Shown here: positions 1-11,394 of the stretch, in pieces
Position numbering within the stretch: the first letter of the stretch is position 1
Layout: each line of letters opens with the position of its first letter
Assembly (NCBI GenBank): GCA_963580285.1
Contig: OY757017.1
Coordinates: 112,687,245 to 112,751,244, forward strand
Length of the DNA stretch: 64,000 nucleotides
Source of the DNA: Lucinisca nassula
Lineage: Eukaryota; Mollusca; Bivalvia; Lucinida; Lucinidae
Direction: 5' to 3'
Position numbers and translations under genes: made by a program
Notes under the pieces: model-generated
Seen by the model: only the letters and a program-made list of their open reading frames with translations
Told to the model about the DNA's origin: nothing
Databases searched by the model: none

Positions 1-469
1 TATAAATATTGTCAAGTAGAAAGGTGAAGGCATCACACACTTTCTGACATGACCAAAGTGTATAATTCTTATGCTCTTTAGAAGTGAAAAATGCATTTCT
101 GACATTACATGCAAGATAGAGAGAATCTTCTCTGTGAAAAGCCTCAGTGGGATAGAGGAGCGTTTGTTCGCGGGGTCTTGGCCATATAACCAAGATGGCC
201 GCCATGCACAAACCTTCGGAGTCATCTCCAGAACCAGTTGACCGATTGCCTTGAACTTGGTATGTAGCATATATGGTCTTGAGCAAATGATAATTTGTCC
301 AAAAGTTGGCTCTGGCTTAACCTTGACTCACTATATACCAAGGTCAAATTTAGTCTAATATGCTTTTGTATGGGAAGAGGTGGATTTTCTTTTTATTTTT
401 CGGAAACTATGTTGCCCTGAAGTTTGTATGTGCAATCAACCAAATGAGTGATGCTAATGATTTATAGCT
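1..469. other. No recognisable gene
   Basis: AT-rich intergenic DNA. The short ORFs here have no recognisable domain, and I see no RNA gene or repeat that I can match elsewhere in the window. Confidence 0.5.
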
Positions 470-540
470 CTCAAAAACATAGATTGTGGGTACTGAGGCG
501 GTTCTAGCGGATGCCCCAAATCTATGTTTTAAGCAGAATT
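470..540. repeat. Degenerate copy of the recurrent MITE hairpin
   Basis: The segment reads ATAGATTGTGGGTACT, then GAGGCGGTTCTAGCG, then AAATCTATGTTTT. This is a shortened version of the hairpin found at 20484-20570 and about two dozen other places. A second degenerate copy lies at 1618-1680. No flanking TIRs are evident, so both are remnants. Confidence 0.6.
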
Positions 541-544
541 TAAA

Positions 545-940
545 AAAAAAATATCGAACCCGGTCCGCCAGAGTGACAAGCAAACACTCTGCCGCGTCGC
601 TATAAAAGCCGGCGTGTACCGCAAGGCAGTACAAGTATGATATATACCTATACCCTATGAAATTTTTTCCCTCCGCATTGAAATTCGTCCTCGAATTTCT
701 GAGTCCGAGAATCACGTGAAATGATACTTAAGGAGTTTTAATGCACTTGTGGGTTATTTACGGTCGGCGCCAAATGTAACATGTAAAACAAATCCTATCA
801 CCTTTACCCGACCGGGGGTCGAACCCGGTCCACCAGAGTGACAAGCAAACACTCTACCGCGTCGCTATAAAAGCCGGCTTGTACCGCAAGGCAGTACAAG
901 TGTGCTATATACCTATACCCTATGACAAACATAATATACA
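545..940 (-). repeat. Two tRNA-like SINE heads in direct repeat
   Basis: Two near-identical blocks (about 550-660 and 800-930) read on the minus strand as a tRNA-like promoter region: an A-box-like TAGCGACGCGGTAGAGTG, then a B box GGTTCGACCC. Each is followed by the same short block with GTACTGCCTTGCGGTACAA and TATAGGGTATAGGTATATA. The similarity to tRNA is limited to the Pol III boxes; no cloverleaf with a proper acceptor stem is evident, so I call SINE-type repeats rather than tRNA genes. The copies are separated by about 140 bp of unrelated DNA. Confidence 0.6.
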
Positions 941-944
941 TGTA

Positions 945-1930
945 AAATATATACATTGTCAATCTTGTCTCATCCTTAGAGACCTAACCGCTCCCAAAAC
1001 GGTCTTAAATTATTCCAGTAACGACAACATGTACTTAGGTAATTGTAATAACTGAGTGTAATAATTGCCTGAAACATTTTCTGTGTGAAACAAAACTCAA
1101 ATAAGCGTGTATTTAAATAATCACTCCTGATGGATAAGCGGAAAAAATAGTGATAAAATGTCATGCTTACTTGCTATAACCATATACGTAATGGCTTTCA
1201 AATAAAAATCTTGTATTTCTAGTCATTGACGTTCATTAGAAAATCACATGTTTCTTCTATCTGCATTTGACCAACAAATCGTTTCATTCTAGACTCATCA
1301 TAACTGATTGCAACGTCGATAATTCTAATATCGCTAGATTAGATGTTGACTTTATCGACTAACCCAGAAGCCATGCAAATTCTATATCACCAGAAATACT
1401 TATAGAAATCAAATTGTCTTAGAAAGCGTAAATTAGAAGAAGTATGACGAAGCCCTGAAATGCGTCTAGGACTGTTTTGATATCAGATTTCTTAAGGGAA
1501 GTGGTGCCATTTACCCATTACGATAACATAGTCGAGCTCTGAAATGACGTATTTTATATCTCTGTAACTAGCATTTCTTCAGATGAAAACTTCTGATATT
1601 ATTCTTATATCTAGTCCAAACATAGACTGTGGGTACCCGTTAGAAAGAGTACTTACAATCTATGTTTTAAAGCAAAATTAAAAATAAATGATATACATAG
1701 TTCGAACAATTTGACATGAGACTGACCTTCATGCAAGGAATATGTTATCGCCTAATACGTCGGCTTTCGTAAACGTCTCGTGAATTTTCGGCATCTCGTG
1801 AATAGCGAACGATTTATTATAACAATATCGCCATCTTCGGAAAACGACGAAGATAAATGCATTCAGTCGGGTATGAAATTATGTTAATATAGTTCACCAG
1901 TCTCAGGTCAGTTTGTTCGAACTATACCAC
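945..1930. other. No recognisable gene
   Basis: AT-rich DNA with no supported coding region. The only recognisable item is the degenerate hairpin remnant at 1618-1680. Confidence 0.5.
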
Positions 1931-2149
1931 TATAAACCATACCGGACTTATACGGACACAACCTTTCTCAGCTGTGCTGATAATCAAGGGAATTAACACG
2001 TACAACAAATAGAATAAATGGTTATCTCCCCAAGACCTCAACTACCTAGCCATGGTTACCTAAGTGACATCGGAAGATTGTGAGGCATCAGTATGAAGTC
2101 TGAGGACCGCTTTATATGTATTTTATAGGTCACTGTTCTAGTTTACCCC

Positions 2150-2315
2150 CCCCCCACCCCCACCCCCCCCGACCCCGCCCTTTTGAGCTTGAAGAAATAG
2201 AGAGGCTGCATGATGCTTCCACGCAGAGCTGAATCCGACCCGTCACACGAGTACTGGTAAACCGCTTATAGGATCTAAGCTTGCCCAGGAAAAGCGGTGC
2301 GAGTCGAAAAAAAAA
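2150..2315 (+). mobile_element. SINE-a, truncated copy
   Basis: Contains the SINE-a head and core: GCTTGAAGAAATA, GCTGCATGATGCTTCCACGC and AGTACTGGTAAACCGCTTA. The element ends early in AAAAAAAAAGACTGAATA, so the 3' tail is missing. It lies in the left arm of the inverted duplication. A long C-rich run precedes it (2146-2175). Confidence 0.8.
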
Positions 2316-2949
2316 GACTGAATACAGAATAATGTACATAAATGATATATTAATTACAAATTGTCAAATGTATCAATTAGTACATCGTAGGCGTAACCGT
2401 GTCGAACTTTAACGGACATCCAGGTAACTGCTGTTGGTTAAATATAATACATAGCTTTATATAGGAACTTGATAAGTATTGCCCCATAAAATAAAAACTT
2501 TAAGGAATATCTTTTCTGTGCAAGCGGCTCGTGATTTTACATTCTTTTTCGAATATCCACATATATTTTTAATGCAATTTTATGAACAACTTTTAGTCCT
2601 TTTTACATATATTTGGAAGCACCCTCTAAATGTATAGAATATATAGTAAAACTACTGAATACAGCGACAAAAACTGATGAATTTATTTTCATAACGTTTT
2701 TGTAAATTGTTTTTTCTTTTCTGTGCCACCGGGAGTAAAATTGCAAATTTATTGGGAACACATCCATGTAAATTTTGTGAAATAAAAATATTTTGGTCCT
2801 TTTTGAAAATGAAATACACTACCCCCTTTTTCTATTTCCAGTTTACCTTAGCAATCAGCAGTCAGCGGTTGTCACTACGGTAAACAATAACAAAGGCTAT
2901 GTTACGCCTTCGATGTACTAATTGATACATTTGACAATTTGTAATTAAT

Positions 2950-3278
2950 GTGTGTGTGAATTCGGGTTTAACGTCGCTTTCAACAATTTTTCAGTCATAT
3001 CACGACGGTGTCTGGTTGCGACAGGGAGCTCAATGCTCACATTTATAGTGCTGCCTCACTGAAGTATCATGTCCCAGACACATTACATGATACCACACCC
3101 AGTCACATTATCCTGACACTGGATCGACCAGTCCTAGCTCTACCCCGTAAATCTGAGTGCCAAACGAGGAGCAGCTAGTACCATTTTTAACGACTTTGGT
3201 ATGTCGCGGCCCGGGGTCGAACCCCAGACCTCCCGTTCCCCGGAGCGGACACTCTACCAACTGAGCTATCGGGGCCGG
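2950..3278 (-). mobile_element. SINE-c (tRNA-headed), full copy with 12-bp TSD
   Basis: On the minus strand the element starts with a tRNA-like head: A box TAGCTCAGTTGGTAGAGTG and B box GGGTTCGACCCC. It runs through a body of about 250 bp and ends in ACGTTAAACCCGAATTCACA, so the 3' end is a short CA-rich tail. A perfect 12-bp direct repeat, TTTGTAATTAAT, flanks it at 2938-2949 and 3279-3290. The matching inverted arm at 2330-2350 keeps the uninterrupted site. A second copy lies at 21337-21672. Confidence 0.9.
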
Positions 3279-3329
3279 TTTGTAATTAATATATCATTAT
3301 GTAAATTATTCTTTATTCAGTCTTTTTTT

Positions 3330-3495
3330 TTTTTTTTTTTTTTTTTTGCCGACTCGAACGCTTTTCCTGGGCAGGCTTAGATCCTCTAAGCGGTTTACCC
3401 GTACTCGTGTGACGGTCGGATTCAGCTCTGCGTGGAAGCATCATACAGCCTATCTACTTCTTCAAGCCCCGAAGGGCGGGGGGTGGAGATGGGGC
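3330..3495 (-). mobile_element. SINE-a, truncated copy, with poly-T run
   Basis: Inverted counterpart of the 2150-2315 copy, truncated at the same internal point. A run of more than 20 T (3324-3347) matches the A run of the other arm. The shared truncation point shows that the SINE was present before the P block was duplicated. Confidence 0.75.
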
Positions 3496-3797
3496 GTGGG
3501 GGGGGGGGGGCGAAGTTACATTATAACACTATCTCTACTTTCATGAATTAGAACAGTGACCTATAAAATACATATAAAGCGGTCCTCAGACTTCATACTG
3601 ATGCCTCAAAATCGTTCGGATGTCACCTAGGTAACCATGAGGCCTTGGGGAGATAACCATTTATTTTCTGTGTTGTACGCGTTAGTTCCCTTGATTATCA
3701 GCACAGATAGCAGTCATATCCGTATCAGTCCGGTATGATACTCTTTGTTATTGTTTACCGTAGTGACAACTGCTGACTGCTGGATGCCAAGTTTAAA

Positions 3798-3890
3798 CTG
3801 CATGATGCTTTCACGCAGAGCTGAATCCGACCCGTCACACAAGTACTGGTAAACCGCTTATAGGATCTAAGCCTGCCCAGGAAAAGGGCA
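3798..3890 (+). mobile_element. SINE-a core fragment
   Basis: About 90 bp of SINE-a (CTGCATGATGCTTTCACGC to CTGCCCAGGAAAAG) lies between the two parts of the Q' arm. Both ends are truncated. Confidence 0.75.
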
Positions 3891-4339
3891 GGTAGAAAAA
3901 GGGGGTAGTGTTTTTCATTTTCAAAAAAGACAAATTTATTTTCATTTTTATTTCACAGAATTTATATGGATGTGTTCACATTAAATTTGCAATTCTACTC
4001 CCGCTGGCACAGAAAAGAAATAGCAATTTACAAAAAAAAGTTATGAAAATAAATTCATCAGTTTTTGTCGCTGTATTCAGTAGTTTTACTATATATTCTA
4101 TACATTTAGAGGGTGCATCCAAATATATGTAGAAAGGACTAAAAAGTTGTTCATAAAATTTCATTAAAACACATATGGGTATTCGAAAAAGAATGTAAAA
4201 TCATAAGCCGCTTGCACAGAAAAGATATTCCTATAAGTTTTTATTTTATGGGGAAATAATTATCAAGTTCCTATATAAATCTATGTATTAACTTTAACCG
4301 ACAGCAGCTACCTGGATGTCCGTTAAAGTTCGACTTGTG

Positions 4340-4530
4340 TGAAATTCCGCTATTAAGACCACCTAAGCTTAAGACAAATTATGTTTTTAAAAGCATATAT
4401 AGAAGGTTTCAGGTACATTTCCTTTGTAGTTTCTGCATCAATAATGCTCTTGATAGACTTTTCAAAAGAGGTCTTAAAGACCACTTTGAACAGTACCAAA
4501 GGTGGTCTTATATATAAATTTTACTGTTCA
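4340..4530. mobile_element. Fold-back MITE, TATTAAGACCACC family
   Basis: Begins near TATTAAGACCACC and ends with GGTGGTCTTATATATAA, so the termini are inverted repeats. An internal hairpin pairs GGTCTTAAAGACC. A second copy is at 26795-26980 with the same ends and the same internal hairpin. No coding capacity. Confidence 0.65.
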
Positions 4531-4539
4531 TTGACCTTT

Positions 4540-5070
4540 TCTTATTTCTGGTCCTGAGGTGGTTGGGTGAGGCGAAAGTGTCATGTATCTTGCGTCTCTG
4601 GGGCGCCCAGTTTATAGATTACTCAAACACGCCAATACAAATACATTGCCACCTTTATCGCCGAAAAAATGAACATTTTATGCTGAAAATTTTTGATATT
4701 TTCCTTATTTCTGCTCCAAATATAGATTGTGGGCACTCGTTAGAACCACCTCATCGAGACGGTTCTAACGAGTACCCAAATCTATATTTTAGAGCAGAAA
4801 TAAGAAACATTATGTATACCCCCGGAAACCCCAGTTTTACTATATAAAAGTGGGGTTCAAGGAGGCCAAAATTATATAGGCGTGTTTTCGTGATGATTGC
4901 CTTACCATTTGCTAATATATGTGGTCTTTGCAACAGGTACGTGTAGAGAGGAATGTTGTTATTCCTTCTGTTTCTATACTTCTATCTATTTTCCCTTTCT
5001 TCTCCTCTGTCCTTTACTTTTATCTCGGTCACCACCTCTTTTATCTCTTTTGGTGATTGGTTCACTTTGG
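4540..5070 (+). mobile_element. LINE A 3' tail fragment, split by a MITE
   Basis: GGTGGTTGGGTGAGGCG (about 4558) and the CT-rich stretch TTCTCCTCTGTCC... (4990-5060) match the 3' tail of LINE A at 23945-24110 (minus) and the isolated tail at 45085-45372. A subfamily-1 MITE (4618-4895) interrupts this copy. The far 3' end with its tetranucleotide tail is not clear here. Confidence 0.6.
4618..4895. mobile_element. MITE subfamily 1 (CACGCCTATA ends)
   Basis: Terminal inverted repeats read roughly CATTACGAAAACACGCCTAT and its complement. The centre carries the recurrent hairpin with arms around CTCGTTAGAACCGCCTC. Other elements at 14523-14803, 20419-20725, 33081-33345, 34549-35141, 47050-47384, 49183-49462, 51368-51649 and 52454-52580 share ends and core. 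The element is about 280 bp and has no coding capacity. Confidence 0.9.
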
Positions 5071-6013
5071 AGCCGCCTCAATATAGGGCCATGATTTTCG
5101 ACAACTGTTTATGTCTCGCGTTCAAAATAGACATTGACATTGGCAGAGTGCAGACAAGATAGAAGGTTTTGGATGAAAAAAAAGCAACAACATATTTGCC
5201 AGTAGCCAATGAGCCATAAAAACCAACAGTTATTCAAACTGCCAGTATGAGTAGCTATCAGTTTGTTTCAAAGTTTGAGTCTGGAAAACATATCTAACAA
5301 ATGAAAGCACTGGTGGCCAGTGGTGGATTGCTTATCTCTGAGTGTAGTTCTGAACTTTGACTTAAGACTGTTTCATTATATCATCTGTAATACTGATTAT
5401 GGGCTCAGTCAAATATTTGACCACCCTGGTACTCGAGAAGAAATTCACTGATACCAACCGTAGGACCCGGGATATGACCCCACCACCCCCCCCCCCCCAA
5501 ACCCACTCAGAAACCATTCAGATCCCCAACCCAACCATATAAGAAATTGTTTCTTATGATAAGATACAGTCACTGACACCTACAGGACTCCCAGGTGGTA
5601 TGCTTCACCCACTCCAGTATGAACTGCATGGAAAAATTAGCCCAAAATATTGTCAAAAAAGTAAAGTTCTGTTAGATAACTTAATTTGAAATTTGGGGAT
5701 ATGATAAAATATGGATAAAAATTGTAAGAGGGATTCAACAATCCCCTTGCCTGGGTCCCCCAGGACATGCACCCCATTCGACATCCACTTCATAAACGGG
5801 TAAATACATGTATCTCAGAAACCGTTCAGATCCCTGCCCCTAAACCAAAGGCACATTCAGTAATATTGGCTGTGGGTTCCCCAGGGCAGGGGTATGCCCC
5901 ACATCTCCAGTTCAAATAAGGCCTCCAAATGAAACTTAAGATTGCTCCAGCATTTCAGTTATTACATGCCAGTGAGTCCTTACCATTGATCTATTTCTGT
6001 AATAGTTTGTTTA

Positions 6014-6260
6014 TTTGAATTGAGGTTTAAAGTCCTCGTCAACACTATTCAGGTCATTAAATTGGAGACATTTGTTCCAATTTTGTGGGAATTTTACCCT
6101 ACATTGAGATGAAATGACATCTCAAGCCCAGCCACCCACTTTGCCTGCTCAAGCTTAGACCTTTAAGCTGTTTACCAGTACTCATGTGCGGTCGGTTTCA
6201 GCTCTTTGTGGATGCATCATGCAGCCCAATCTATGTCTCCAAGCCCCGATGTGCGGGGGG
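6014..6260 (-). mobile_element. SINE-a, diverged copy
   Basis: On the minus strand it runs from CATCGGGGCTTGGAGACAT through AGTACTGGTAAACAGCTTA to AGGACTTTAAACCTCAATTC. It has more mismatches than the copies at 34665 or 44444, so it is older. It sits inside the ~120-bp tandem array. Confidence 0.8.
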
Positions 6261-6879
6261 CAGACTATTTCTGTACTAGTTTGATTTTTATATTCTCCGA
6301 GTAGTAGTTGCACTGTTGAGTGTGGGCTTACACCTCGGAAACTGTTCAGATCCTCACCCAAACCCTTAAGATACCGATCACAACAGTTGTCGTCTGTTTT
6401 GACATCTACTGGTAGCTTTAAAAGCCATGTTTGCGAAGAGTGTGAACCCACATCTCTGTAGGTGCAGTCTTATCAGAGTTCACACTCTTTGCCTGTATAC
6501 CAAAATAGTTTCTAAAATGTTTGCAAGAAGATGCAACAGACAATATGAACAGATGACATTTTGGATGCATGTTTTTGTGGCATCTTAAGGGCTAAATCGT
6601 TTATGTTCATTGATGCTGTTCCTTATGATGAGACACATTCAATGGCATCAACTTGGTATCCCCTTTGAGAATGCCTCACCCACTCCAGTTCACTGTTGAC
6701 TGAATATCTTGGAAGCTGTTCAGATCATCATTGTTAAACGATATACATGTACATGTACATTGTTGTTCCTTATGATAAGATGCATCCATGTGTGCCTCAC
6801 TGTCCAGTTCATATAAAACTTAATATCTTGGAAAACACTTGGAAAACATTCAGATCCCCATGCCTATATAAATCATTAG

Positions 6880-7035
6880 TTAACGGATCGCTAAAAGTTT
6901 GATCATTTTATATGGAAAATATGCTTATATTTTTGCTGAAAAATGTGAGCAGCTTTTAAAAGCTGCTCACATTTTTTCAGCAAAAATACCACTGTATTAA
7001 ATATTGAACTTATTAGAACAGTTTAACGATTCTCC
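6880..7035. mobile_element. Fold-back MITE with GCTGCTCACATTTTT hairpin
   Basis: Perfect inverted arms lie at about 6929-6957 and 6960-6989 (TTTTTGCTGAAAAATGTGAG and complement). They sit between weaker AGTTAACG-like ends. Related copies are at 14060-14225 and, half-deleted, at 11240-11355. Confidence 0.7.
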
Positions 7036-7489
7036 TTATGATGCCACATTTACTGGTATTGACTGTGTCCCTAGAGGCTAGGTCCCACCCCCTCCAGTTT
7101 AAATAAGGCTTAATAACTCAGAAGCTGTTCAAATCACCACCCCTGAACCGTATATATTATTGTTCCTAATGATAGATGCATCCATTGACACTAACCAGGG
7201 TAGATGCTACTCCCTCCAGTTCGTATAAGGCTGAATATCGCAGAAACCACTTAGATCCCCACCCCTAAAATACATGTATACATATTTTTTTGCTCACATT
7301 TGGTGACAACAACCATGGGTCACCTAGGAGTATGCCCACCATCTTCAGTTACATATATCAGTACAAATAACGCTTATTATTTTTGAAACCGTTCAGACCA
7401 TCTCTGTTATTGTTTCTTATAATGATGAAAAGCATTTATTCATTATGTTGACTGGAGGTGCCTCTTCATAGAAATGGAGTCCACATTGG

Positions 7490-9085
7490 AGCTCATTTGA
7501 GCATTGGGGGTTTGTCTGGGAAACTATAATTGGTAGATCAGTTATACAACATGTACATGTAATTAAATCTTGTTTACATCAAATCTGAGATTATTTTTTT
7601 CGAAGACATACTAGAGCATACATTGCAAAACTCGAGTCTATATACTGATGTGACCTTAAAAACTAGCAGTAGGTCAAGGTCACCACAATCTATTCAAGAT
7701 ATTTGTACATTGCAGTGATAGATTGTACCAACTATGACCCTACATGTAATTCATACGTTCTTTCTGGACGCGAAGTATTTCTAACAAAAAGAAATGACAG
7801 TTACCTTGAAAATGCACATGTAATGTCAAGGTCAAACGACCTTAGTCACTGTTTTGGAAGGTCTTCATCATTAAGTTAATGATGCGTACACTGATGCAAG
7901 TGAATGCACATACTGATGCAAGTGTGATAAGAATCCACTAAATTTAGTTCTAGCGATACACTGCATCAATTTCCCAAAGCCAGCAAAAACACACCAAAAA
8001 CATCACATCCTCTTCCCTATATTGGGCTTCATACATGTATCTCCTGGTCTCATTCAATAATGTTTTTTTCCATATGTTGTATTTCTTTTCAACCCTTACA
8101 CAACTACCTAACTAAAGCAAGGGCATCTTTTTGCAGCAGAAACAATGTCCCACCTATCGTTTGTTAGGGATATAACTCTATTATTGGGTCACGTGCGATA
8201 TGCCAGTTCTGTCATGTGAGGTCAGGTCAGATGAGGTTTTTCTATAGGTACTCCAGTTTTCGCCCACCTGGTAACCGACTGTCTTGAAATAAGTGAGATT
8301 ATCTTGAAAGGGCCGTAAAACTAAAAAAAAAATTATTATTGATGATTCATTTGGCAAGGTATCCCTTATGCATGATACATTATATTTACTTTTTTGACTC
8401 TCATACAACAGAAGAACGAAATCAAGGGTGTTTTCCTGGCAGTAAATAGATAAAAGCTTGTGACTTAGGAATTGTGTATAGCATTTTCTGCACTCAAGGG
8501 CACATATCTCATAGTCTCATATAACACAGCTTTGACAGAAGAGCTTCCATTATTTAGCAGTCTCCAATCACTGACAAACTCGTCAGCCAAAAGGGGGACA
8601 TTTTACAATTCTGTTCTTGATAGAGAAATGTAAATCAAGTAATACATTTTAGCATAATTTGGCAGCATGCAAAAGATCCTAATATAATTTATGCCTCAAC
8701 CTTAAGTTAATCGATTATTACAATATCATAAATCTCCAGATATAGTGTTTCCAGGTCTTGAATGATATGGAATTTCCCCACCCACCCAGACTTCAACGTA
8801 AATATTAGCTAAACTAAAAATATCTAATGATAATTTCTGGACTTCCCTTTTTATCCACATCTATATGGTTAAATTATGATCACATAAAGCAGATACTGCT
8901 GCAGATTTATATTTGTTCTAAAAACATCCATATATGCAACCTACAGTATATAGCAATACTAAATAAAAAAAACATAAAGACTTCAAGAAACACCCCAAAA
9001 GGTTTATAGGAAAGATAAAATCATTCAGGATATCAAATCAATCAAGACCAAAAGAAAAAAAAACCCTATTAAATTCAGGTTTTAT
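7490..9085. other. No recognisable gene
   Basis: AT-rich DNA. Short GGTCAAGGTCA-type phrases (7665-7690 and 7825-7840) resemble other intergenic repeats of this genome. No ORF has a recognisable domain. Confidence 0.5.
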
Positions 9086-9089
9086 ACAG

Positions 9090-9205
9090 CTGGTTGTCAG
9101 CAGCCTCACAGGCTATTGACAGCCGGTTGTCAGCAGCCTCACAGGCTGGTGACAACCGGTTCTCTGTAGCCACACAGGCTGGTGACAACCGGTTGTTAGT
9201 AGCCG
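9090..9205. repeat. 33-bp minisatellite, about 3.5 copies, partly palindromic
   Basis: The unit reads roughly GGTTGTCAGCAGCCTCACAGG and then CTGGTGACAACC. Because the ends are complementary, each unit can form its own stem. The last unit is truncated at TTAGTAGCC. Confidence 0.85.
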
Positions 9206-9309
9206 TCGCCTTATAGAAAATAGCCACGCAATTTTTACATGTATCGCTGTAAGGTCAGAGAGTTGCGTACACTTAAAATGGGTTATTTATAGAATCTGGA
9301 CTGAAATAT

Positions 9310-9560
9310 TTTGCTCTGTTAAGCAAACAGTGTTGACCTTTAGACGCAGAATGCGGAGTCTGATTAGGTTTTACACTGTTTGTTTACAGTACAGGAATTC
9401 CAGGGTTAAATGTCCCGGTTCAGGACAGTTTTTCCAGCGTACACTAAGAGATAATCGACCCACCAGTGCTGTCAGTGCTTTGATTTTATTTTTCAAATGT
9501 TTTAAAGTAGAGTTCCTTGTGGCGCGACTCAAACTGCATTTTAATATACATTACAAGAAG
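9310..9560. repeat. Dispersed repeat H
   Basis: Contains an AAACAGTGT / ACACTGTTT stem, then TTCAGGACAGTTTTTCCAGC and CGACCCACCAGTGCTGTCAG. Matching copies are at 26380-26600, at 53195-53296 continuing at 55200-55290, and at 57560-57690. The copies show what the site looked like before element B inserted. Confidence 0.7.
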
Positions 9561-9867
9561 ATTACTTCATTTGACGTTTCGCAATAAAATATTTTAACGA
9601 CATGATGAAATAAAAAACTGAAGTTTAATATTTTGTTTTCAAACCTTTTACCGTAAGTCTTTCTGTGGCTGCTCAAAGGCATACTGCATGGCACTTCAAG
9701 GAGAAAACTGATTTCCATGGAGACAAGAAACAGCTTCAGTATTAAAGGGATCAATTAAATTTAATGTGCAAAAATTAAACAACACAAGATGAGTCGGTTA
9801 AGATATAGGTCAGTATCATGCAGAGAATGCGAATGCTGATTTCCAGTGGGAAAAGAAATCGCGAGAA

Positions 9868-10071
9868 TTAACCCATTTATGACAATTGAGTCTTCCACCT
9901 AGTCCATTTCCAAGTATAGGGGTGTCATATTTGTTTTTGTTTGTGGTAGGTTCTACAAAACTGAATGTTAGTGTAGATTCCGATCAGACGCCGCGTTCTG
10001 TGGCGTCTGATCGATGTCGACACTATTTGCTAATGCCCCATAAAAAGAGACACTAGGCATATATGGGTTAA
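9868..10071. mobile_element. TTAA-flanked MITE, 204 bp
   Basis: Both ends are TTAACCCATTTATG / ATATGGGTTAA inverted repeats with TTAA at each terminus. The centre is a hairpin with arms GATCAGACGCC / GGCGTCTGATC. TTAA termini are typical of piggyBac-type target sites; no transposase is present. Related elements: 21986-22216, 35583-35766, 45482-45694 and 56721-56920. Confidence 0.8.
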
Positions 10072-10074
10072 CCC

Positions 10075-11240
10075 ATTTATGACGAGTTGAATGTTTTACC
10101 CAGTAGATTGGAACAAGACTTGTTATAGTCGAAAATGTGTCACTCTTGTTCGGAAAACCTGACAAAACAGAAGCCAAGAAAAATACTTTGGTTTACATGC
10201 TTCTGTAGAATGATGCATATACTTGGAATGAGAAATCGCCCATTTATGACGAATACATTTTTTTTACAGACGGTTGGTGTGCTTCATTTATTTCATCTGC
10301 ATTTTAGAATCAGCATAGTCCCTGATGACAGGGGTGGGGGTAGAGTCTAATGGAAGCCAAAACCCGTTAATGCATGAGAAGCGTTTTTCCTCGGTCAGAC
10401 AAGGGCTGTGTACTGACACATTTTGCAGCCGGAATTTGCAACGTGTCACCACATTCTAGAGCCCGACCATTGGTCTGCATCTGCATTCAAAATTCAAAAG
10501 CCGCCAAAGGACCGCTCATTTTACAGGACAAACGTTTGACATTGCGGGGTGTGTTTTGTGCCGAGGTGGGATTGACCTACTTCTTACATCCTCCGCGAAA
10601 GAAGTCACCTCACTCCCTATCGGCTTGCTGGTAACCGTCAAATTGACAGAAGTCAGCGTATTGGCAGCCTAGGGAAAAGAGCAGTACTTACAATTAATCT
10701 CAGTCGGCAAACTGGGGGTAGCCCCTATGTGCTCTTGGCGCCCGGTTACCTTAAAAAACAACAGTCAGTCAGTCCCTGTTTCAGCGGTGTCTGATCTTGG
10801 TCTGCAGTGATTGCTAGCGCTCTATTAATAGGACGTCATGTGTTAATGGGTTATTGCAATCAGAATATTTGATGACTTTTTGTTTTGACTCCTGTTTGGA
10901 ATGAAGACAAAGTTTTAAGCGATACATTAAACTATTGTCCATACTCTCAAAATCTGCCTTTTCAAATTACTGAAAATCAATCCTTGTCCTATTAATTGTG
11001 AGACAATGCACCTCTAGGGAACATAAAACAGAGTAAGCATTTTAAAGGCTTAGAAAACCGTATTGATGGCGTGTTTTGAGATGTCAAAGGTTTGCCACCC
11101 GCCCATGAAAAATCTAACTGAAGTCGTTGCCACAGTGTTTGAGCGTTCAGGCACACTACGGCTTGATAAGTGGTATGGTTATTCAGCGAAAAAAGTATCG
11201 TATGTGTAGAATAATAGTGACGATGCTTTACATGTACCAA
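10075..11240. other. No recognisable gene
   Basis: Contains an 86-residue open frame on the plus strand (10374-10634) with no recognisable domain. A short block with GCGCCCGGTTACC (10738-10752) recurs at 21160-21172. I cannot assign a function. Confidence 0.4.
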
Positions 11241-11355
11241 ATGCAAATGCAAACGCTGCTCACATTTTGTTTAGTAAAATACCACTATTAGATATTTGTC
11301 TTACTGGAACAGTTAACAATTTCATTGCTAACGAGCTCGATAAGCTAACGATACT
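11240..11355. mobile_element. Partial fold-back MITE (CTGCTCACATTTT family)
   Basis: GCTGCTCACATTTTGTTTAG and the downstream GTTAACAATTTCATTGCTAACGAGCTC match one half of the elements at 6880 and 14060. The other hairpin arm is missing. Confidence 0.55.
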
Positions 11356-11394
11356 TTGTAAAATCGATTTAAGCGCCCCACACATCCCCAATTG

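Larger units (their letters stand above)
1934..4335. repeat. Interleaved inverted duplication (P-Q-P'-Q')
   Basis: Block P (about 1934-2390) recurs as its reverse complement, P', at about 2910-3760. Block Q (about 2395-2905) recurs inverted as Q' at about 3747-4335. Matching landmarks: 2095-2134 with 3546-3610 (both include a CTTTATATGTATTTTATAG-type string), 2330-2390 with 2910-2949 plus 3279-3330, 2395-2830 with 3898-4335, and 2840-2905 with 3747-3795. Each P arm holds a truncated SINE-a fragment. P' is split by a SINE-c insertion, and Q' by a SINE-a fragment at 3798-3890. Arm identity looks like 80-90 percent by eye. Confidence 0.75.
5400..7480. repeat. Degenerate ~120-bp tandem array
   Basis: A motif recurs about every 120 bp. 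It consists of TTGTTCCTTATGATGAGA, then CCCACTCCAGTTCATATAAGG, then CAGAAACCGTTCAGATCCCC, with variants. Clear units lie near 5508, 5814, 6340, 6612, 6761, 7025 and 7151, and a weaker one near 7290. Unit identity is low (about 60-75 percent by eye). A SINE-a and a fold-back MITE interrupt it. I know similar clam and oyster intergenic arrays, but no function is assigned. Confidence 0.7.

Noticed and set aside
2130..2339. Glycine/arginine-rich minus-strand frame
   Set aside because: It is antisense to a SINE-a plus a C-run, with low complexity.
3180..3278. Functional tRNA gene on the minus strand (also at 21590-21672)
   Set aside because: The A and B boxes are good, but the sequence continues as a 330-bp SINE with target duplications, and I could not form a proper acceptor stem.
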